From Pseudarthrobacter sp. GA104 (lineage in GTDB: Bacteria > Actinomycetota > Actinomycetes > Actinomycetales > Micrococcaceae): a stretch of DNA of 64,000 nt. A program made the translations under genes and the position numbers. Positions 46,463 through 55,700 of this stretch are shown piece after piece. Under the pieces are notes generated by a model. The model was not told where the DNA came from. It saw nothing but the letters and a program-made list of their open reading frames with translations, and searched no databases. The stretch lies in assembly GCF_009741265.1 (NCBI RefSeq), contig NZ_WOWL01000001.1, positions 2,418,001-2,482,000 of the forward strand, given 5' to 3'. The number at the start of each line of letters is the position of its first letter. Positions within the stretch are counted from its first letter, which is position 1.

Positions 46463-47335
46463 CTACTCGCCTGCTGCTTCAAGTTCAGCGTAGGTTTCCT
46501 CGTCCAGGGTGACGCCGGCCGCGGCCATGTTTTCCTCCAGGTGCTGCACTGACCCGGTGCCGGGGATCGGCATCATCACGGGAGAGCGGCGCAGCAGCCA
46601 GGCCAGTGCAACCTGGGAAGTGGTGGCACCCAAACGCTTGGCGGCCTCGTCCAGCGGCCCTCCCGGCTGCGCCAGCTCACCCGCGGAAATGGGAGCCCAC
46701 GGGATGAAGCCGATGCCGTTCTCCTCCGAGTAGCGCAGGACGTCCTCGGAGCTCCGGTCCGTCAGGTTGTACCGGTTCTGGACCGTGGAAACGGTGAAGT
46801 GCTTCCCGGCCGCCTCGAGCTCCTCCACGCTCACCTGCGAGAGGCCCAGCGCCCGGACCTTGCCCTCGTCCTGGAGCTCGCGCAGCACGCCGAACTGCTC
46901 CTCGGCGTCCACCTTGGGGTCGATCCGGTGCAGCTGGAGCAGGTCCAGGGTGTCCACCTTCAGCTTCCGCAGGCTCAGTTCTGTTTGCTGGCGCAGGTAC
47001 TCCGGGCGGCCCACGGGGATCCACTTGCCTGGCCCGGTGCGGGTGAAGCCCACCTTCGTGGCGATCTTCAGCCCGTCCTTGAACGGGTACAGCGCCTCGG
47101 CGAGGATTTCCTCGCTGATGTTGGGGCCGTAGGAATCTGCGGTATCGATGAAGTCAACGCCGAGTTCGACGGCGCGGCGCACCACCGCCACCGCCGCCCG
47201 GCGGTCCGCGGGCTCACCCCAGACGCCGTCACCCACGATGCGCATGGCACCGAAGCCGAGCCGGTTCACGGTTCCCAGATCCTTCAAATCGATCGTTTCG
47301 GACAGTTCCAACTGGTTCGTTGTCTCTAGGCTCAT
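46463..47335 (-). CDS. Aldo/keto reductase
   Basis: A 290-residue NADPH-dependent oxidoreductase with the AKR barrel signatures [14 protein letters not shown] (catalytic Asp/Tyr), [12 protein letters not shown] (catalytic His region), [16 protein letters not shown] and the cofactor-binding [16 protein letters not shown]. It reduces aldehydes or ketones, substrate unknown. It is divergent from the luciferase-like gene and upstream of the DJ-1 gene on the same strand. Confidence 0.9.
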   Translation of the reverse strand: MSLETTNQLELSETIDLKDLGTVNRLGFGAMRIVGDGVWGEPADRRAAVAVVRRAVELGVDFIDTADSYGPNISEEILAEALYPFKDGLKIATKVGFTRTGPGKWIPVGRPEYLRQQTELSLRKLKVDTLDLLQLHRIDPKVDAEEQFGVLRELQDEGKVRALGLSQVSVEELEAAGKHFTVSTVQNRYNLTDRSSEDVLRYSEENGIGFIPWAPISAGELAQPGGPLDEAAKRLGATTSQVALAWLLRRSPVMMPIPGTGSVQHLEENMAAAGVTLDEETYAELEAAGE

Positions 47336-47477
47336 AGGGGCGGCAACGTCATAAGTTTGCTGAGTATTCCGCAGGTTCCAGAAATAAGCCGGGCGCCGCC
47401 GTCGTTATGCCTATCGTGCCCGCCGCGACCCGGCGGGCACATCCCTGCGAAACGTTCCCGAAAGGCCGGCACCTACC

Positions 47478-48467
47478 GTGACTCTCCCCCTCTCCATCCT
47501 TGACCTGGCAACCATCGGCAAGGGCCAGACGGCGGCGGAGAGCTTCGCGGGCAGCGTGGCCATGGCGCAGAGCGCGGAGAAGCTCGGGTACCGGCGGGTC
47601 TGGTACGCCGAGCACCACAACATGTCCTCCATCGCGTCCTCCGCCACGAGCGTGCTGATTGCCCATGTGGCCGCCCACACCGAAAGCATCCGGCTGGGTG
47701 CCGGCGGCGTCATGCTGCCCAACCACTCGCCGCTGACCATCGCGGAACAGTTCGGAACCCTGGAGACCCTGCACCCGGGCCGCATCGACCTCGGCCTGGG
47801 CCGCGCCCCCGGCAGCGACCAGAACACCATGCGCGCGCTGCGGCGGGATCCCATGTCCGCGGACAGCTTCCCGCAGGACGTGCTGGAACTCCAGGGCTAC
47901 CTCACCGGTCCCACCCGCATCCAGGGCGTTGAGGCCACGCCAGGCAAGGGCACCAACGTGCCGCTGTACATCCTGGGATCCTCCCTGTTCGGCGCGCGCC
48001 TCGCCGCCCAGCTGGGACTGCCGTACGCGTTTGCCTCCCACTTTGCACCGAACGCCCTGCAGGATGCCGTGGCCCTGTACCGCCGCGAGTTCAAGCCCTC
48101 CGCGCAGCTGGATGCCCCGCACGTCATTGCCGGCGTCAACGTCATCGCGGCGGATTCCGCCTCGGAAGCGCAGGCCATGCTGCAGGCCACCAAGCGCGCC
48201 CGCGTGTCCCTGTTCTTCGGCGGCGGCCGCGAGTTCACCGACGACGAAGCGGACATGATCCTCGACTCCCCGCAGGGCCAGCACGTGAGCCAGATGATGA
48301 CGTACTCCGCGGTGGGAACGCCCGACGTGGTCCTTGATTACCTGGACGGTTTCGGGCGGCACGCCGACGCCGACGAACTCATTGTGGCCCACCAGAGCAC
48401 CGGCACCGAGGCGCGGCTGCGCTCCGTGGAACTCCTGGCAGAGGCAGCCGGGCTGGTCCGGGTGTAG
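47478..48467 (+). CDS. Luciferase-like flavin-dependent monooxygenase
   Basis: A 329-residue member of the bacterial luciferase superfamily (LLM class, the MsnO8/YhbW-like group), with [59 protein letters not shown] and [13 protein letters not shown] segments of the FMN/F420 barrel. The natural substrate is unknown; relatives oxidise with reduced flavin. It stands alone, with a foldable non-coding region after it. Confidence 0.88.
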   Translation: MTLPLSILDLATIGKGQTAAESFAGSVAMAQSAEKLGYRRVWYAEHHNMSSIASSATSVLIAHVAAHTESIRLGAGGVMLPNHSPLTIAEQFGTLETLHPGRIDLGLGRAPGSDQNTMRALRRDPMSADSFPQDVLELQGYLTGPTRIQGVEATPGKGTNVPLYILGSSLFGARLAAQLGLPYAFASHFAPNALQDAVALYRREFKPSAQLDAPHVIAGVNVIAADSASEAQAMLQATKRARVSLFFGGGREFTDDEADMILDSPQGQHVSQMMTYSAVGTPDVVLDYLDGFGRHADADELIVAHQSTGTEARLRSVELLAEAAGLVRV

Positions 48468-48657
48468 CGGGCGGGGTCCTGCGCGTCACGCCCAGCACCC
48501 TTTTGGGAATGCACGACGGCGGGTTCCCCGGTTCCGGGCGGCAGGCGCCGGCGTCGTGGTCCAGAAAGCTGCCCTGCGTGACGCCGGCTCTCCATGACAA
48601 CGGCGCTGTCCGTCGGACTTTTACACATACGCAATAAAGGGGACTTTCGGGGGAAAC
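48468..48657 (+). other. Gene-free region with a nested dyad after the luciferase-like gene
   Basis: GCGTCACGC (48483-48491) and GCGTGACGC (48576-48584) are perfect complements about 84 bases apart. Inside them CACGACG and CGTCGTG pair again. The nested fold could act as a weak terminator. No gene is seen. Confidence 0.4.
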
Positions 48658-48761
48658 GGCCGGGGCTGAGCATGGGAACTGCCCCCTCGGGAATTACTGG
48701 GATTCCCGGGAGGGGCACCAACCGGTAGTCCGCAGGCGATCCAGCGGCTGTAGTCCCGGCC
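48658..48761 (+). ncRNA. Candidate structured leader RNA of the phosphatase-like/GH15 fusion gene
   Basis: GGCCGGGGCT (48658-48667) can pair with AGTCCCGGCC (48752-48761), giving a closing helix of ten pairs with one G-T. Inside, TGCCCCCTCGGGAAT (48680-48694) pairs with ATTCCCGGGAGGGGCA (48702-48717) apart from a small internal loop, and CCGC/GCGG could form a third short helix. The whole folds as a multibranch element ending 26 bases before the start codon. It did not match any riboswitch class recalled. Pairing was judged by eye only. Confidence 0.4.
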
Positions 48762-48787
48762 TGGTCCGGCCTCAAAGGGGTACCTGC

Positions 48788-51418
48788 ATGCCTACGCCGT
48801 TGAACCAAAGCGTGGCGGATTCCGCACTGCTCACCCGGTCCCTTCCGCTGGATATGCTCCGCGCCTTCATCCAGTCGGATGCGGCGGACAACGGCCTGAC
48901 GCCTGCGCTGCTGGCCGAACTGAAAGTGCTGGCACGGGTTCCGGGATTGCTGGTGGCCTGCAACTACGGCGGGACCCTGTGCGACGCCGAAGGCATCTCC
49001 ACCGAGATCCTGCCCCTGGGCAATGCGGCGATAGCCCTGCGCGCCCTGGCTGCCCTACCCAATACCCACGCCGCCATCATTTCGGGACGCTCGCTCCGCG
49101 ACCTTGCGGCGGTGTCGCGGCTGCCCGTTGAGGTGCACCTGATCGGTTCGCATGGCGCAGAGTCGGATATGGGCTTCGCGCACGCGCAGACCCTGGCCAC
49201 CGAATCAGTCCTGCAGAAGGTCAACGCGGCGCTCAATGAAGCCGTGGGGTTCCAGGAGGGCATCTGGATTGAACGCAAACCGGTGGCCGTTTCCGTCCAC
49301 ACCCGCCCGGCGCCGCCGGACGTGGTGGAATCCGTGACGGAAACCGCCCGGGAGATTGCCCGCGCCCACGGACTGTTCTTCATTGTGGACGGTTCCGTGC
49401 TGGACCTCTCCGTCGTGGAACCGTCCAAGGCCGAGGCGCTGGAAACCCTCCGGTCCCGGCTCGGAGCCAGCGCCGCGATGTTCGCCGGGGACGCCCACAG
49501 TGACGAACTGGCCATCGCCACCCTGCGCGGGCCGGACCTCGGACTCAAGGTCGGCCCGGGGGAGACCGCCGCGGCGCACCGCGTCCGCGACCCCGAAGCC
49601 TTCGCCCGGGTCCTGGCCCTCCTCTTCGAGCTGCGGCGGGCCTGGCTGTTCGGCGAGGACGCGGTGGGCCTTGAACGGCACACGATGATCGGCAACGGAT
49701 CCTCCACCGCACTGCTGACGCCGGACGCGAAGATCTGCTGGATGAGCCATCCGCTGCCGGATTCCGGGTCACTTTTCGCCCACATCCTGGGCGGAGACGC
49801 GGCCGGCCACTTTTCCGTGGAGCCGGTCAAAGCCTCCCAGGTGCTGGGACAGCGGTACGTGGACAGCACCATGATTGTTGAGACCCGGTGGGCGGACGTC
49901 ACGGTCACGGACTACCTTGAGCCCGCGCCCGAGGGCATCACCAGTTTGGTCCGGGTGCTGACCGGCCATGGTGCCGCCCGGATTACTTTTGCTCCCAGGC
50001 CGGACTACGCCAACGCCCCGTTCAGCATGGAGGCCCGCGGCGGGGAACTGCACGTGGTGGGGACCTCGGAGCCCATCATCCTGTTCGCGCCGGGCGCCAC
50101 CTTCAGCATCACCTCGGACGGGCGCCACGCCACGGCTACGGCGGCGGTGAACCTGCAGGACGGTCCGGTGGTGCTCAACCTGCGCTGCGGCGATACCGAA
50201 CCGCAGCCTGCGGACCCCGGCGGGGAGACGGAGCGGCGGGCCGGGGTGGCCCTGCATGCCCGCCAGTGGGTGCAGAAACTTGCCCTGCCCTCCGTCAAAC
50301 CCTCCCTGGTGCGGCGGTCAGCCCTGGTGCTCCGCGCCCTGGTCCATGAGCCCACCGGCGCCGTCCTCGCGGCCCCCACCACGTCGCTGCCGGAGGGAAT
50401 CGGCGGCACAAGGAACTGGGACTACCGGTACTGCTGGCTGCGGGACGGGTCCATGACGGTCAACGCGCTGGTGGACCTCGGCTCCACGGCGGAGGCCGCC
50501 GGCTTCCTGGCATGGCTGGGGCGGATCCTCGAACATGCGCCCGGCCCCGAGTGGCTGCACCCCCTGTACTCGGTGACCGGCGCGCCGCTTTCCACGGAGG
50601 CCGTCGTCGACAGCCTCCCGGGGTACGCGGGCTCCCGTCCGGTCAGGATCGGCAACGCCGCGGACCACCAGGTCCAGTTGGACGTTTTTGGCCCGGTTGC
50701 CGAACTGATCCATGCCCTGAGTGAGCGGGAGGGCGCGCTGGCCGACGACCACTGGGAGCTGATGGTCCAAATGGCCTCGGCCGTCCTGGCCCGCTGGCAC
50801 GAGCCGGACCACGGCATCTGGGAGGCCCGGCGCGCAGCGCGCCACCACGTCTATTCCAAGGTGATGTGCTGGGTGACGCTGGACCGGGCGCTGCGGACGG
50901 CTGCCCGCCACGGCCGGGAGCCGGACCCGGCCTGGGCACCCATGGCAGGCACCATCCGCGAGGAGGTGCTGCGCGAGGGCTGGGACGAGTCGGCGAGGTC
51001 CTACACCGTTGCCTACGACAGCCCGGACCTCGACGCCGCCGTCCTGCACATCGGCCTCTCCGGCCTGCTGGACGTTTCGGACCAGCGCTTCCTGGACACC
51101 GTCACCGCGGTGGAGCGGGAACTGCGCGTGGGTCCCACCGTTTTCCGGTACAGGTACGACGACGGCCTGCCGGGCCTGGAGGGCGGGTTCCACATCTGCA
51201 CCACCTGGCTGATCGAAGCGTATGTGGCCGTGGGCCGCATCGATGAGGCCTGGGACCTGTTCGACCAGCTGGTGAACCTCTTCGGTCCCACCGGGCTGCT
51301 GCCGGAGGAGTACGACCCCGGCACGGAGACACACCTGGGGAACCATCCGCAGGCGTACTCGCACCTGGGCTTCATCCGCTGCGCGCGGCTCCTGGACGCA
51401 CACCAGGGCAGGCGATAG
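48788..51418 (+). CDS. Trehalose-phosphatase-like / GH15 glucoamylase-like fusion protein
   Basis: An 876-residue two-domain protein. The N-terminal part (about 45-280) has the trehalose-6-phosphate phosphatase HAD fold: IISGRSLRDLA, LIGSHGAE, lysine in VEPSKAEALETL and FAGDAHSDELAI. However the DxDGT motif is NYGGT (59-63), so both catalytic aspartates are replaced and this domain is probably not an active phosphatase. The C-terminal part (about 300-870) is GH15-like, with RNWDYRYCWLRDGSM and the likely base glutamate in GLLPEEYDP. It has no signal peptide, so is cytoplasmic. It might hydrolyse trehalose or a glucan, with the first domain sensing a sugar phosphate. AAAGGGG precedes the start. 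Confidence 0.85.
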   Translation: MPTPLNQSVADSALLTRSLPLDMLRAFIQSDAADNGLTPALLAELKVLARVPGLLVACNYGGTLCDAEGISTEILPLGNAAIALRALAALPNTHAAIISGRSLRDLAAVSRLPVEVHLIGSHGAESDMGFAHAQTLATESVLQKVNAALNEAVGFQEGIWIERKPVAVSVHTRPAPPDVVESVTETAREIARAHGLFFIVDGSVLDLSVVEPSKAEALETLRSRLGASAAMFAGDAHSDELAIATLRGPDLGLKVGPGETAAAHRVRDPEAFARVLALLFELRRAWLFGEDAVGLERHTMIGNGSSTALLTPDAKICWMSHPLPDSGSLFAHILGGDAAGHFSVEPVKASQVLGQRYVDSTMIVETRWADVTVTDYLEPAPEGITSLVRVLTGHGAARITFAPRPDYANAPFSMEARGGELHVVGTSEPIILFAPGATFSITSDGRHATATAAVNLQDGPVVLNLRCGDTEPQPADPGGETERRAGVALHARQWVQKLALPSVKPSLVRRSALVLRALVHEPTGAVLAAPTTSLPEGIGGTRNWDYRYCWLRDGSMTVNALVDLGSTAEAAGFLAWLGRILEHAPGPEWLHPLYSVTGAPLSTEAVVDSLPGYAGSRPVRIGNAADHQVQLDVFGPVAELIHALSEREGALADDHWELMVQMASAVLARWHEPDHGIWEARRAARHHVYSKVMCWVTLDRALRTAARHGREPDPAWAPMAGTIREEVLREGWDESARSYTVAYDSPDLDAAVLHIGLSGLLDVSDQRFLDTVTAVERELRVGPTVFRYRYDDGLPGLEGGFHICTTWLIEAYVAVGRIDEAWDLFDQLVNLFGPTGLLPEEYDPGTETHLGNHPQAYSHLGFIRCARLLDAHQGRR

Positions 51419-51483
51419 TCGGGGTCGGCCGCGGGTACCTAGAGTGGAGGTAGCAGGGACCCAAAAAGACTGAAACGAGACTC

Positions 51484-52962
51484 ATGAAGACCGCGCGCGC
51501 CCAAGGGGTGGGGTTCCGCTCCGAACGGGGCCCCATCCTCATTGCCCTGATGCTGTCCACCGGCCTGGTGGCCATCGATTCCACGATCGTGGCCACCGCC
51601 GTCCCGTCGATCGTCCGGGATGTGGGCGGTTTCGAGTCCTTCCCCTGGCTGTTTTCCGCGTACCTGCTGGCCCAGGCCGTCTCGGTGCCCATCTACGGCA
51701 AACTGTCCGACATGCTTGGCCGGAAGCCCATCATCCTGGCGGGCATCGGGCTGTTCCTGCTCGGATCCGTCCTCTGCGGCATCGCCTGGAGCATGCCCGC
51801 ACTGATCGCGTTCCGCGCCCTGCAGGGCCTCGGTGCGGGGGCCGTCCTGCCGGTTTCCATCACCATCGCCGGGGACATCTACTCGCTGGAGGAACGGGCA
51901 AAGGTCCAGGGCTACCTGGCCAGCGTCTGGGCTGTCTCCTCGGTGGTGGGCCCGAGCCTCGGAGGCATCTTCTCCTCGCTGGGAATCTGGCGCGGGATCT
52001 TCCTGGTCAACATTCCGCTGTGCCTCCTTGCCGGGTGGATGCTGTTCAGGACCCTGCACGAAAATGTTGAACGCGCCAAGCACCGGGTGGACTACGCCGG
52101 GGCTGCCCTGCTGGCTGTGTCACTGGGCCTGCTGATCCTTGGTGCCCTCCAGGGCGGCCAGGGCTGGGCGTGGAATTCCCCGATCAGCATCGGCATCTTT
52201 GTTGTGGGCGCCGTGCTGCTGGCGGTGTTCCTGATGGTGGAACGGCGGGCTGCGGAGCCGGTCCTGCCGTCCTGGGTGGTTTCGCGCCGGCTGTTGGGCA
52301 CCACCACGCTGGTGTCCTTCGGCGTCGGGGCGGTGATGATCGGGCTGACCTCCTATGTGCCCACGTTCCTGGAGGGGGCGCTGGACACTTCGCCCTTTAT
52401 GGCCGGCCTGGCGCTCGCGGCCCTGACCCTTGGCTGGCCCCTCAGTGCCTCGCAGGCGGGCCGGTTCTACCTGCGGATCGGGTTCAAGGCCACGGCCTTG
52501 ATCGGGATCTCCGTTACCGTGGCGGGACTCCTGGTCCTGGCCCTCACGGCCGCCACCCCCAATGTGGCACTGGTGGCCGCCAGCTGTTTCGTGGTGGGGC
52601 TCGGCCTCGGGCTGGTTGCCACTCCCACCCTGATCTCTGCCCAGTCCAGTGTTGAGTGGAATGAGCGCGGCGTGGTCACCAGCAGCAACATGTTCGCGCG
52701 GTCCATTGGGAGCGCGCTGGGTGTGGCGGTCTTCGGCGCGGTGGCCAACGCGGTCTACGCCACCACGGCCGGCGAAGGCGCGGCACCCGCCGTCGTGGCT
52801 GCGTCCGGCGCCGTGTTCCTGGCCGCGCTGGTGGGCGGCATCCTCACCGTGGCGGCCGTGCTGGCAATGCCGGCGGTGAAGGCGGGCGCCTCCCGAAAGG
52901 ACGACGACGGCGGCACGGGCGGGGAGCCGGCCCTCGCCGAAGCAGAGGACAAGACGCGGTAG
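51484..52962 (+). CDS. MFS drug exporter, DHA2 (EmrB/QacA) type
   Basis: A 492-residue integral membrane protein with about 14 predicted segments. The DHA2 signatures are present: motif D1-like LVAIDSTIVATAVPSIVRDVG near the N-terminus, KLSDMLGRKPIIL (motif A), FRALQGLGAGAVLPVS (motif B) and SVVGPSLGGIFSS (motif C). It should export lipophilic compounds using the proton gradient, substrate unknown. It ends six bases from the convergent flavoenzyme gene, with no terminator between them. Confidence 0.9.
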   Translation: MKTARAQGVGFRSERGPILIALMLSTGLVAIDSTIVATAVPSIVRDVGGFESFPWLFSAYLLAQAVSVPIYGKLSDMLGRKPIILAGIGLFLLGSVLCGIAWSMPALIAFRALQGLGAGAVLPVSITIAGDIYSLEERAKVQGYLASVWAVSSVVGPSLGGIFSSLGIWRGIFLVNIPLCLLAGWMLFRTLHENVERAKHRVDYAGAALLAVSLGLLILGALQGGQGWAWNSPISIGIFVVGAVLLAVFLMVERRAAEPVLPSWVVSRRLLGTTTLVSFGVGAVMIGLTSYVPTFLEGALDTSPFMAGLALAALTLGWPLSASQAGRFYLRIGFKATALIGISVTVAGLLVLALTAATPNVALVAASCFVVGLGLGLVATPTLISAQSSVEWNERGVVTSSNMFARSIGSALGVAVFGAVANAVYATTAGEGAAPAVVAASGAVFLAALVGGILTVAAVLAMPAVKAGASRKDDDGGTGGEPALAEAEDKTR

Positions 52963-52968
52963 GCGCTT

Positions 52969-54111
52969 TTAGCGGGAAGCGCGGAAGATCTCCGGCGCCG
53001 GACGGGTGCCTGTGGCGAGGTCGGCGAGGATGCGGCCAATCACGGGGGTGAACTTGAACCCGTGCCCGGAGAACCCGGCGCCGATCACCACGGGGCCGAT
53101 CCGGTCCAGGATAAAGTCCTCGTCCGGGGTGGTGGTGTAGGTGCAGCTGATGGCCTCGAAGGAATCGGCGTCCACCCCGGGCAGCCACGTCCGCGCGTAG
53201 TCCTGCAGGGCGGCGAGCTGCCGGGGTTCGGGCTGGAAGGAGCGCCGGTCAGGATCAACGAGCGGTCCCACGCCGTGCCAGCCGGCCTTGATTCCCTCAC
53301 CGGGCGTCTCCATGCCGTACACGGGGGAATACCAGCCCTGGTAGTCCGTACCGGTGCCGGGGCAGTGGTTGAAGCCGGGCCACACTGCGCCCGCGTCCGC
53401 CACCCGGAAGTGCGCCGGCTGCTCCTGCGTGACCCGCAGCCTGGGAATCTGCAGCCCCGTACCGGTGCTGTTGCTGAACACCGGGCCCAGGAGCTTGTCC
53501 GTCCAGCCGCCGGCCGTGACCACAACCTGCGCAGCGGTGACCACCTCGATGCCGGCGCCGGACTCCAGGCCCAGCCGGACGCCGTCGTCCATCACCTGCA
53601 GGTCCACCACCTTGGTGTGGTGCCGGATCTCGGCGCCGCGGGCTGCGGCGAGGCGCTGGAATGCAGGAAGCGCCGCTTCGGGGTTGAGCTGGCCGCCGTC
53701 GGGCATGTGCAGTGCCTGCTGGTCGAAGCGGATGCCGCGCCAGCGCTCCCCGGCCTCCGCCGGGGGCAGGAGCTCCGCGCGGATGCCCGCCTGCGTCAAT
53801 GCCTCGGCGATGTCCGGAAGCCGGGGGTCCGGGCCGTGGTTCACAACCCCCGTCCGCGCCAGCAGCGTCTCACCGCTTTCCTGCTCAAGCTCATCCCACA
53901 GGGCCAGCCCCTCTGCCAGCATGGCCACATATTCGGGGCGGTGGTAACCGGGGTTCAGGTTGCGGGTGGTGCCGTGCGAGGCCCCGATCTTGTGCCCCGG
54001 CCCGAACTGCTCCACCAAAGTCACATGCCGGCCCCGGCGGGACAGCGCCCACGCGGCGGCCGAGCCCATGGCGCCGCCGCCGATCACCACGGTGTCCAGA
54101 ACAGTATTCAT
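52969..54111 (-). CDS. Monomeric sarcosine oxidase / N-methyltryptophan oxidase family flavoenzyme
   Basis: A 380-residue FAD enzyme. It starts with the dinucleotide loop VVIGGGAMGSAAAWALSRRG and has the HKIGASHGTTRNLNPGYH block of the family. Cysteine in ISCTYTTTPDEDF (near 325) is the expected site of covalent FAD attachment, and GPVVIGAGFSGHGFKFTPVIGR closes the FAD site. It oxidises an N-methyl amino acid to the amine, formaldehyde and hydrogen peroxide. Whether sarcosine is the substrate cannot be told by eye. GGAGG precedes the start, 18 bases after the AEC transporter gene, so the two form an operon. Confidence 0.87.
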   Translation of the reverse strand: MNTVLDTVVIGGGAMGSAAAWALSRRGRHVTLVEQFGPGHKIGASHGTTRNLNPGYHRPEYVAMLAEGLALWDELEQESGETLLARTGVVNHGPDPRLPDIAEALTQAGIRAELLPPAEAGERWRGIRFDQQALHMPDGGQLNPEAALPAFQRLAAARGAEIRHHTKVVDLQVMDDGVRLGLESGAGIEVVTAAQVVVTAGGWTDKLLGPVFSNSTGTGLQIPRLRVTQEQPAHFRVADAGAVWPGFNHCPGTGTDYQGWYSPVYGMETPGEGIKAGWHGVGPLVDPDRRSFQPEPRQLAALQDYARTWLPGVDADSFEAISCTYTTTPDEDFILDRIGPVVIGAGFSGHGFKFTPVIGRILADLATGTRPAPEIFRASR

Positions 54112-54129
54112 CAGCCCTCCAAACTCGGG

Positions 54130-55056
54130 TCAGGTCAGCAGCAGTGCCACGCCGATCATCGCCGGCACGGCCACAACGGTTGTGATCAGCACGGTGTCTT
54201 TCGCCACGGTGAGGCCGGTCTTGTACCGGCTGGCAGCCACAAAAACATTCTGCGCTGTGGGCAGGGCGGCGGTGACCACCACGGCGAACAGGACATGGCC
54301 TTCAAGCCCCAGCACGAACCGGGCAAAGAGATAGGCCAGTGCGGGCTGGACGGCCAGTTTGAAGCCGCTGGCCAGCAGCGTGTCCAGGCGCCGGCAGGCC
54401 GAGGCCTGGAGCGGGCGGGTGCCGTTCAGGCTCATGCCAAAAGCGATCAGCATGGCCGGAATCGCCGCACCGCCGATCAGGTGGATGGGCTCCATCACCA
54501 GTTGCGGGACCTGCCAGCCCGTCCCGGCGACGGCCAGGCCCAGGGCCGAACCCACGATCATGGGGTTCCGGAGGATCATCACGATGAAGTTCAGCGGCGT
54601 GGTGCGGTGGGAGCTGGTGCTTGAATCCAGGAGCATCAGGAACAGCGGCGTGAAGAAGGCGAGCTGGAAGATGAGCAGCGGTGCCACGTAGCTTGCGTCG
54701 CCCAGGACGTACACCGCAATGGGGATGCCCAGGTTGGCGGAGTTCACCAGTGAGGCCGCCATGGAGGACATCAGGGACTCGGGCAGCGAGCGTTTGAGCC
54801 AGAACCTGGCGATGGCGAAGAAAATGGCCGCGGTGGCCACTGCCGAGACCGCAGCGACCAGCAGTGGCGCCGCGAAAACCTCGGCGAGGCGGGCTTTGCT
54901 CAGCGTTTCGAAAAGCAGGGCCGGGCTGGCCACAAAGAAGGTGAGGGAGCTGAGGACCTGCCGGGCGTTGTCGCCCAGGATCTTCTGCCGGCCCACGAAC
55001 CAGCCCACCAGGATGATGCACCAGACCACAAAGAACCCGGCGAGGACCCCTAGCAA
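54130..55056 (-). CDS. AEC family transporter
   Basis: A 308-residue membrane protein with about 10 segments typical of the auxin-efflux-carrier family (NSANLGIPIAVYVLGD in the first half, ALPTAQNVFVAASRYKTG in the second, the two crossover regions). Members carry dicarboxylates or other small organic anions. Being upstream of the flavoenzyme, it may transport that enzyme's substrate or product. The frame opens with TTG at 55056 without a clear ribosome site, so the start is uncertain. Confidence 0.85.
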   Translation of the reverse strand: MLGVLAGFFVVWCIILVGWFVGRQKILGDNARQVLSSLTFFVASPALLFETLSKARLAEVFAAPLLVAAVSAVATAAIFFAIARFWLKRSLPESLMSSMAASLVNSANLGIPIAVYVLGDASYVAPLLIFQLAFFTPLFLMLLDSSTSSHRTTPLNFIVMILRNPMIVGSALGLAVAGTGWQVPQLVMEPIHLIGGAAIPAMLIAFGMSLNGTRPLQASACRRLDTLLASGFKLAVQPALAYLFARFVLGLEGHVLFAVVVTAALPTAQNVFVAASRYKTGLTVAKDTVLITTVVAVPAMIGVALLLT

Positions 55057-55122
55057 GGGACAATCCGCAGGGAATCAGCCCGGGGGGTGCGGGGGAGCGG
55101 TCTGCCGGAAAGCACTCTCCGG

Positions 55123-55548
55123 TTACAGGGTGGCGTTGTTAAGCGCGAAAGGGGGCCGCATCATTCCCGGCGTGAGGCCCTCGGCCGGGTCGTTGCCCAG
55201 CTGGATCACCCGGTTGTTTTCATCCACGTGGACCACCCGCGGTTCATAGGCCTTGGCCTCTTCGGTGGTCATCTGGGCGTAGGTGATCAGGATGACGACG
55301 TCGTTCTCGTGCATGAGGTGCGCCGCTGCACCGTTGATGCCGATCACGCCCGAGCCGCGCTCGCCGGCGATGGTGTAGGTCTCAAGCCGCGAGCCGTTGG
55401 TCACGTCCACGATGGAGACGAGCTCGCCGGGAAGGATGTCGGCGGCCTCGAGCAGGTCCAGGTCGACGGTGACCGACCCTACGTAGTGCAGGTCGGCGTG
55501 CGTGACGGTGGCCCGGTGGATTTTGGACTTGAACATTGTGCGATTCAT
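55123..55548 (-). CDS. panD: Aspartate 1-decarboxylase
   Basis: A 141-residue pyruvoyl-dependent enzyme that makes beta-alanine from aspartate for pantothenate and coenzyme A synthesis. The self-cleavage site Gly24-Ser25 is in HYVGSVTVD, and the conserved [29 protein letters not shown] and [11 protein letters not shown] are intact. The C-terminal tail is a little long. TAGACT ends nine bases upstream of the ATG, so the mRNA has almost no leader. It stands alone, away from other pantothenate genes. Confidence 0.95.
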   Translation of the reverse strand: MNRTMFKSKIHRATVTHADLHYVGSVTVDLDLLEAADILPGELVSIVDVTNGSRLETYTIAGERGSGVIGINGAAAHLMHENDVVILITYAQMTTEEAKAYEPRVVHVDENNRVIQLGNDPAEGLTPGMMRPPFALNNATL

Positions 55549-55700
55549 AACGGCATCAGTCTAGCGTTGGGGGCCCGCCGGCGCAGTGACGCAGGGAACA
55601 GTGACGCCGGGGCGGCTCCTGCGCAGTGACGGGGCCCGTCGTTGCGCTGGCCGGTACCCCTGGACGGACACGCTGGAAGGCCACGCACGACGGCGGCTGG

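Noticed and set aside
48658..48761. Known c-di-AMP (ydaO), TPP, glycine, cobalamin or c-di-GMP riboswitch
   Set aside because: The conserved single-stranded blocks of these classes, as I remember them, are missing; only general helices are seen.
55581..55631. Three CAGTGACG direct repeats between panD and the LysR gene
   Set aside because: Short and unevenly spaced; nothing else supports a function.
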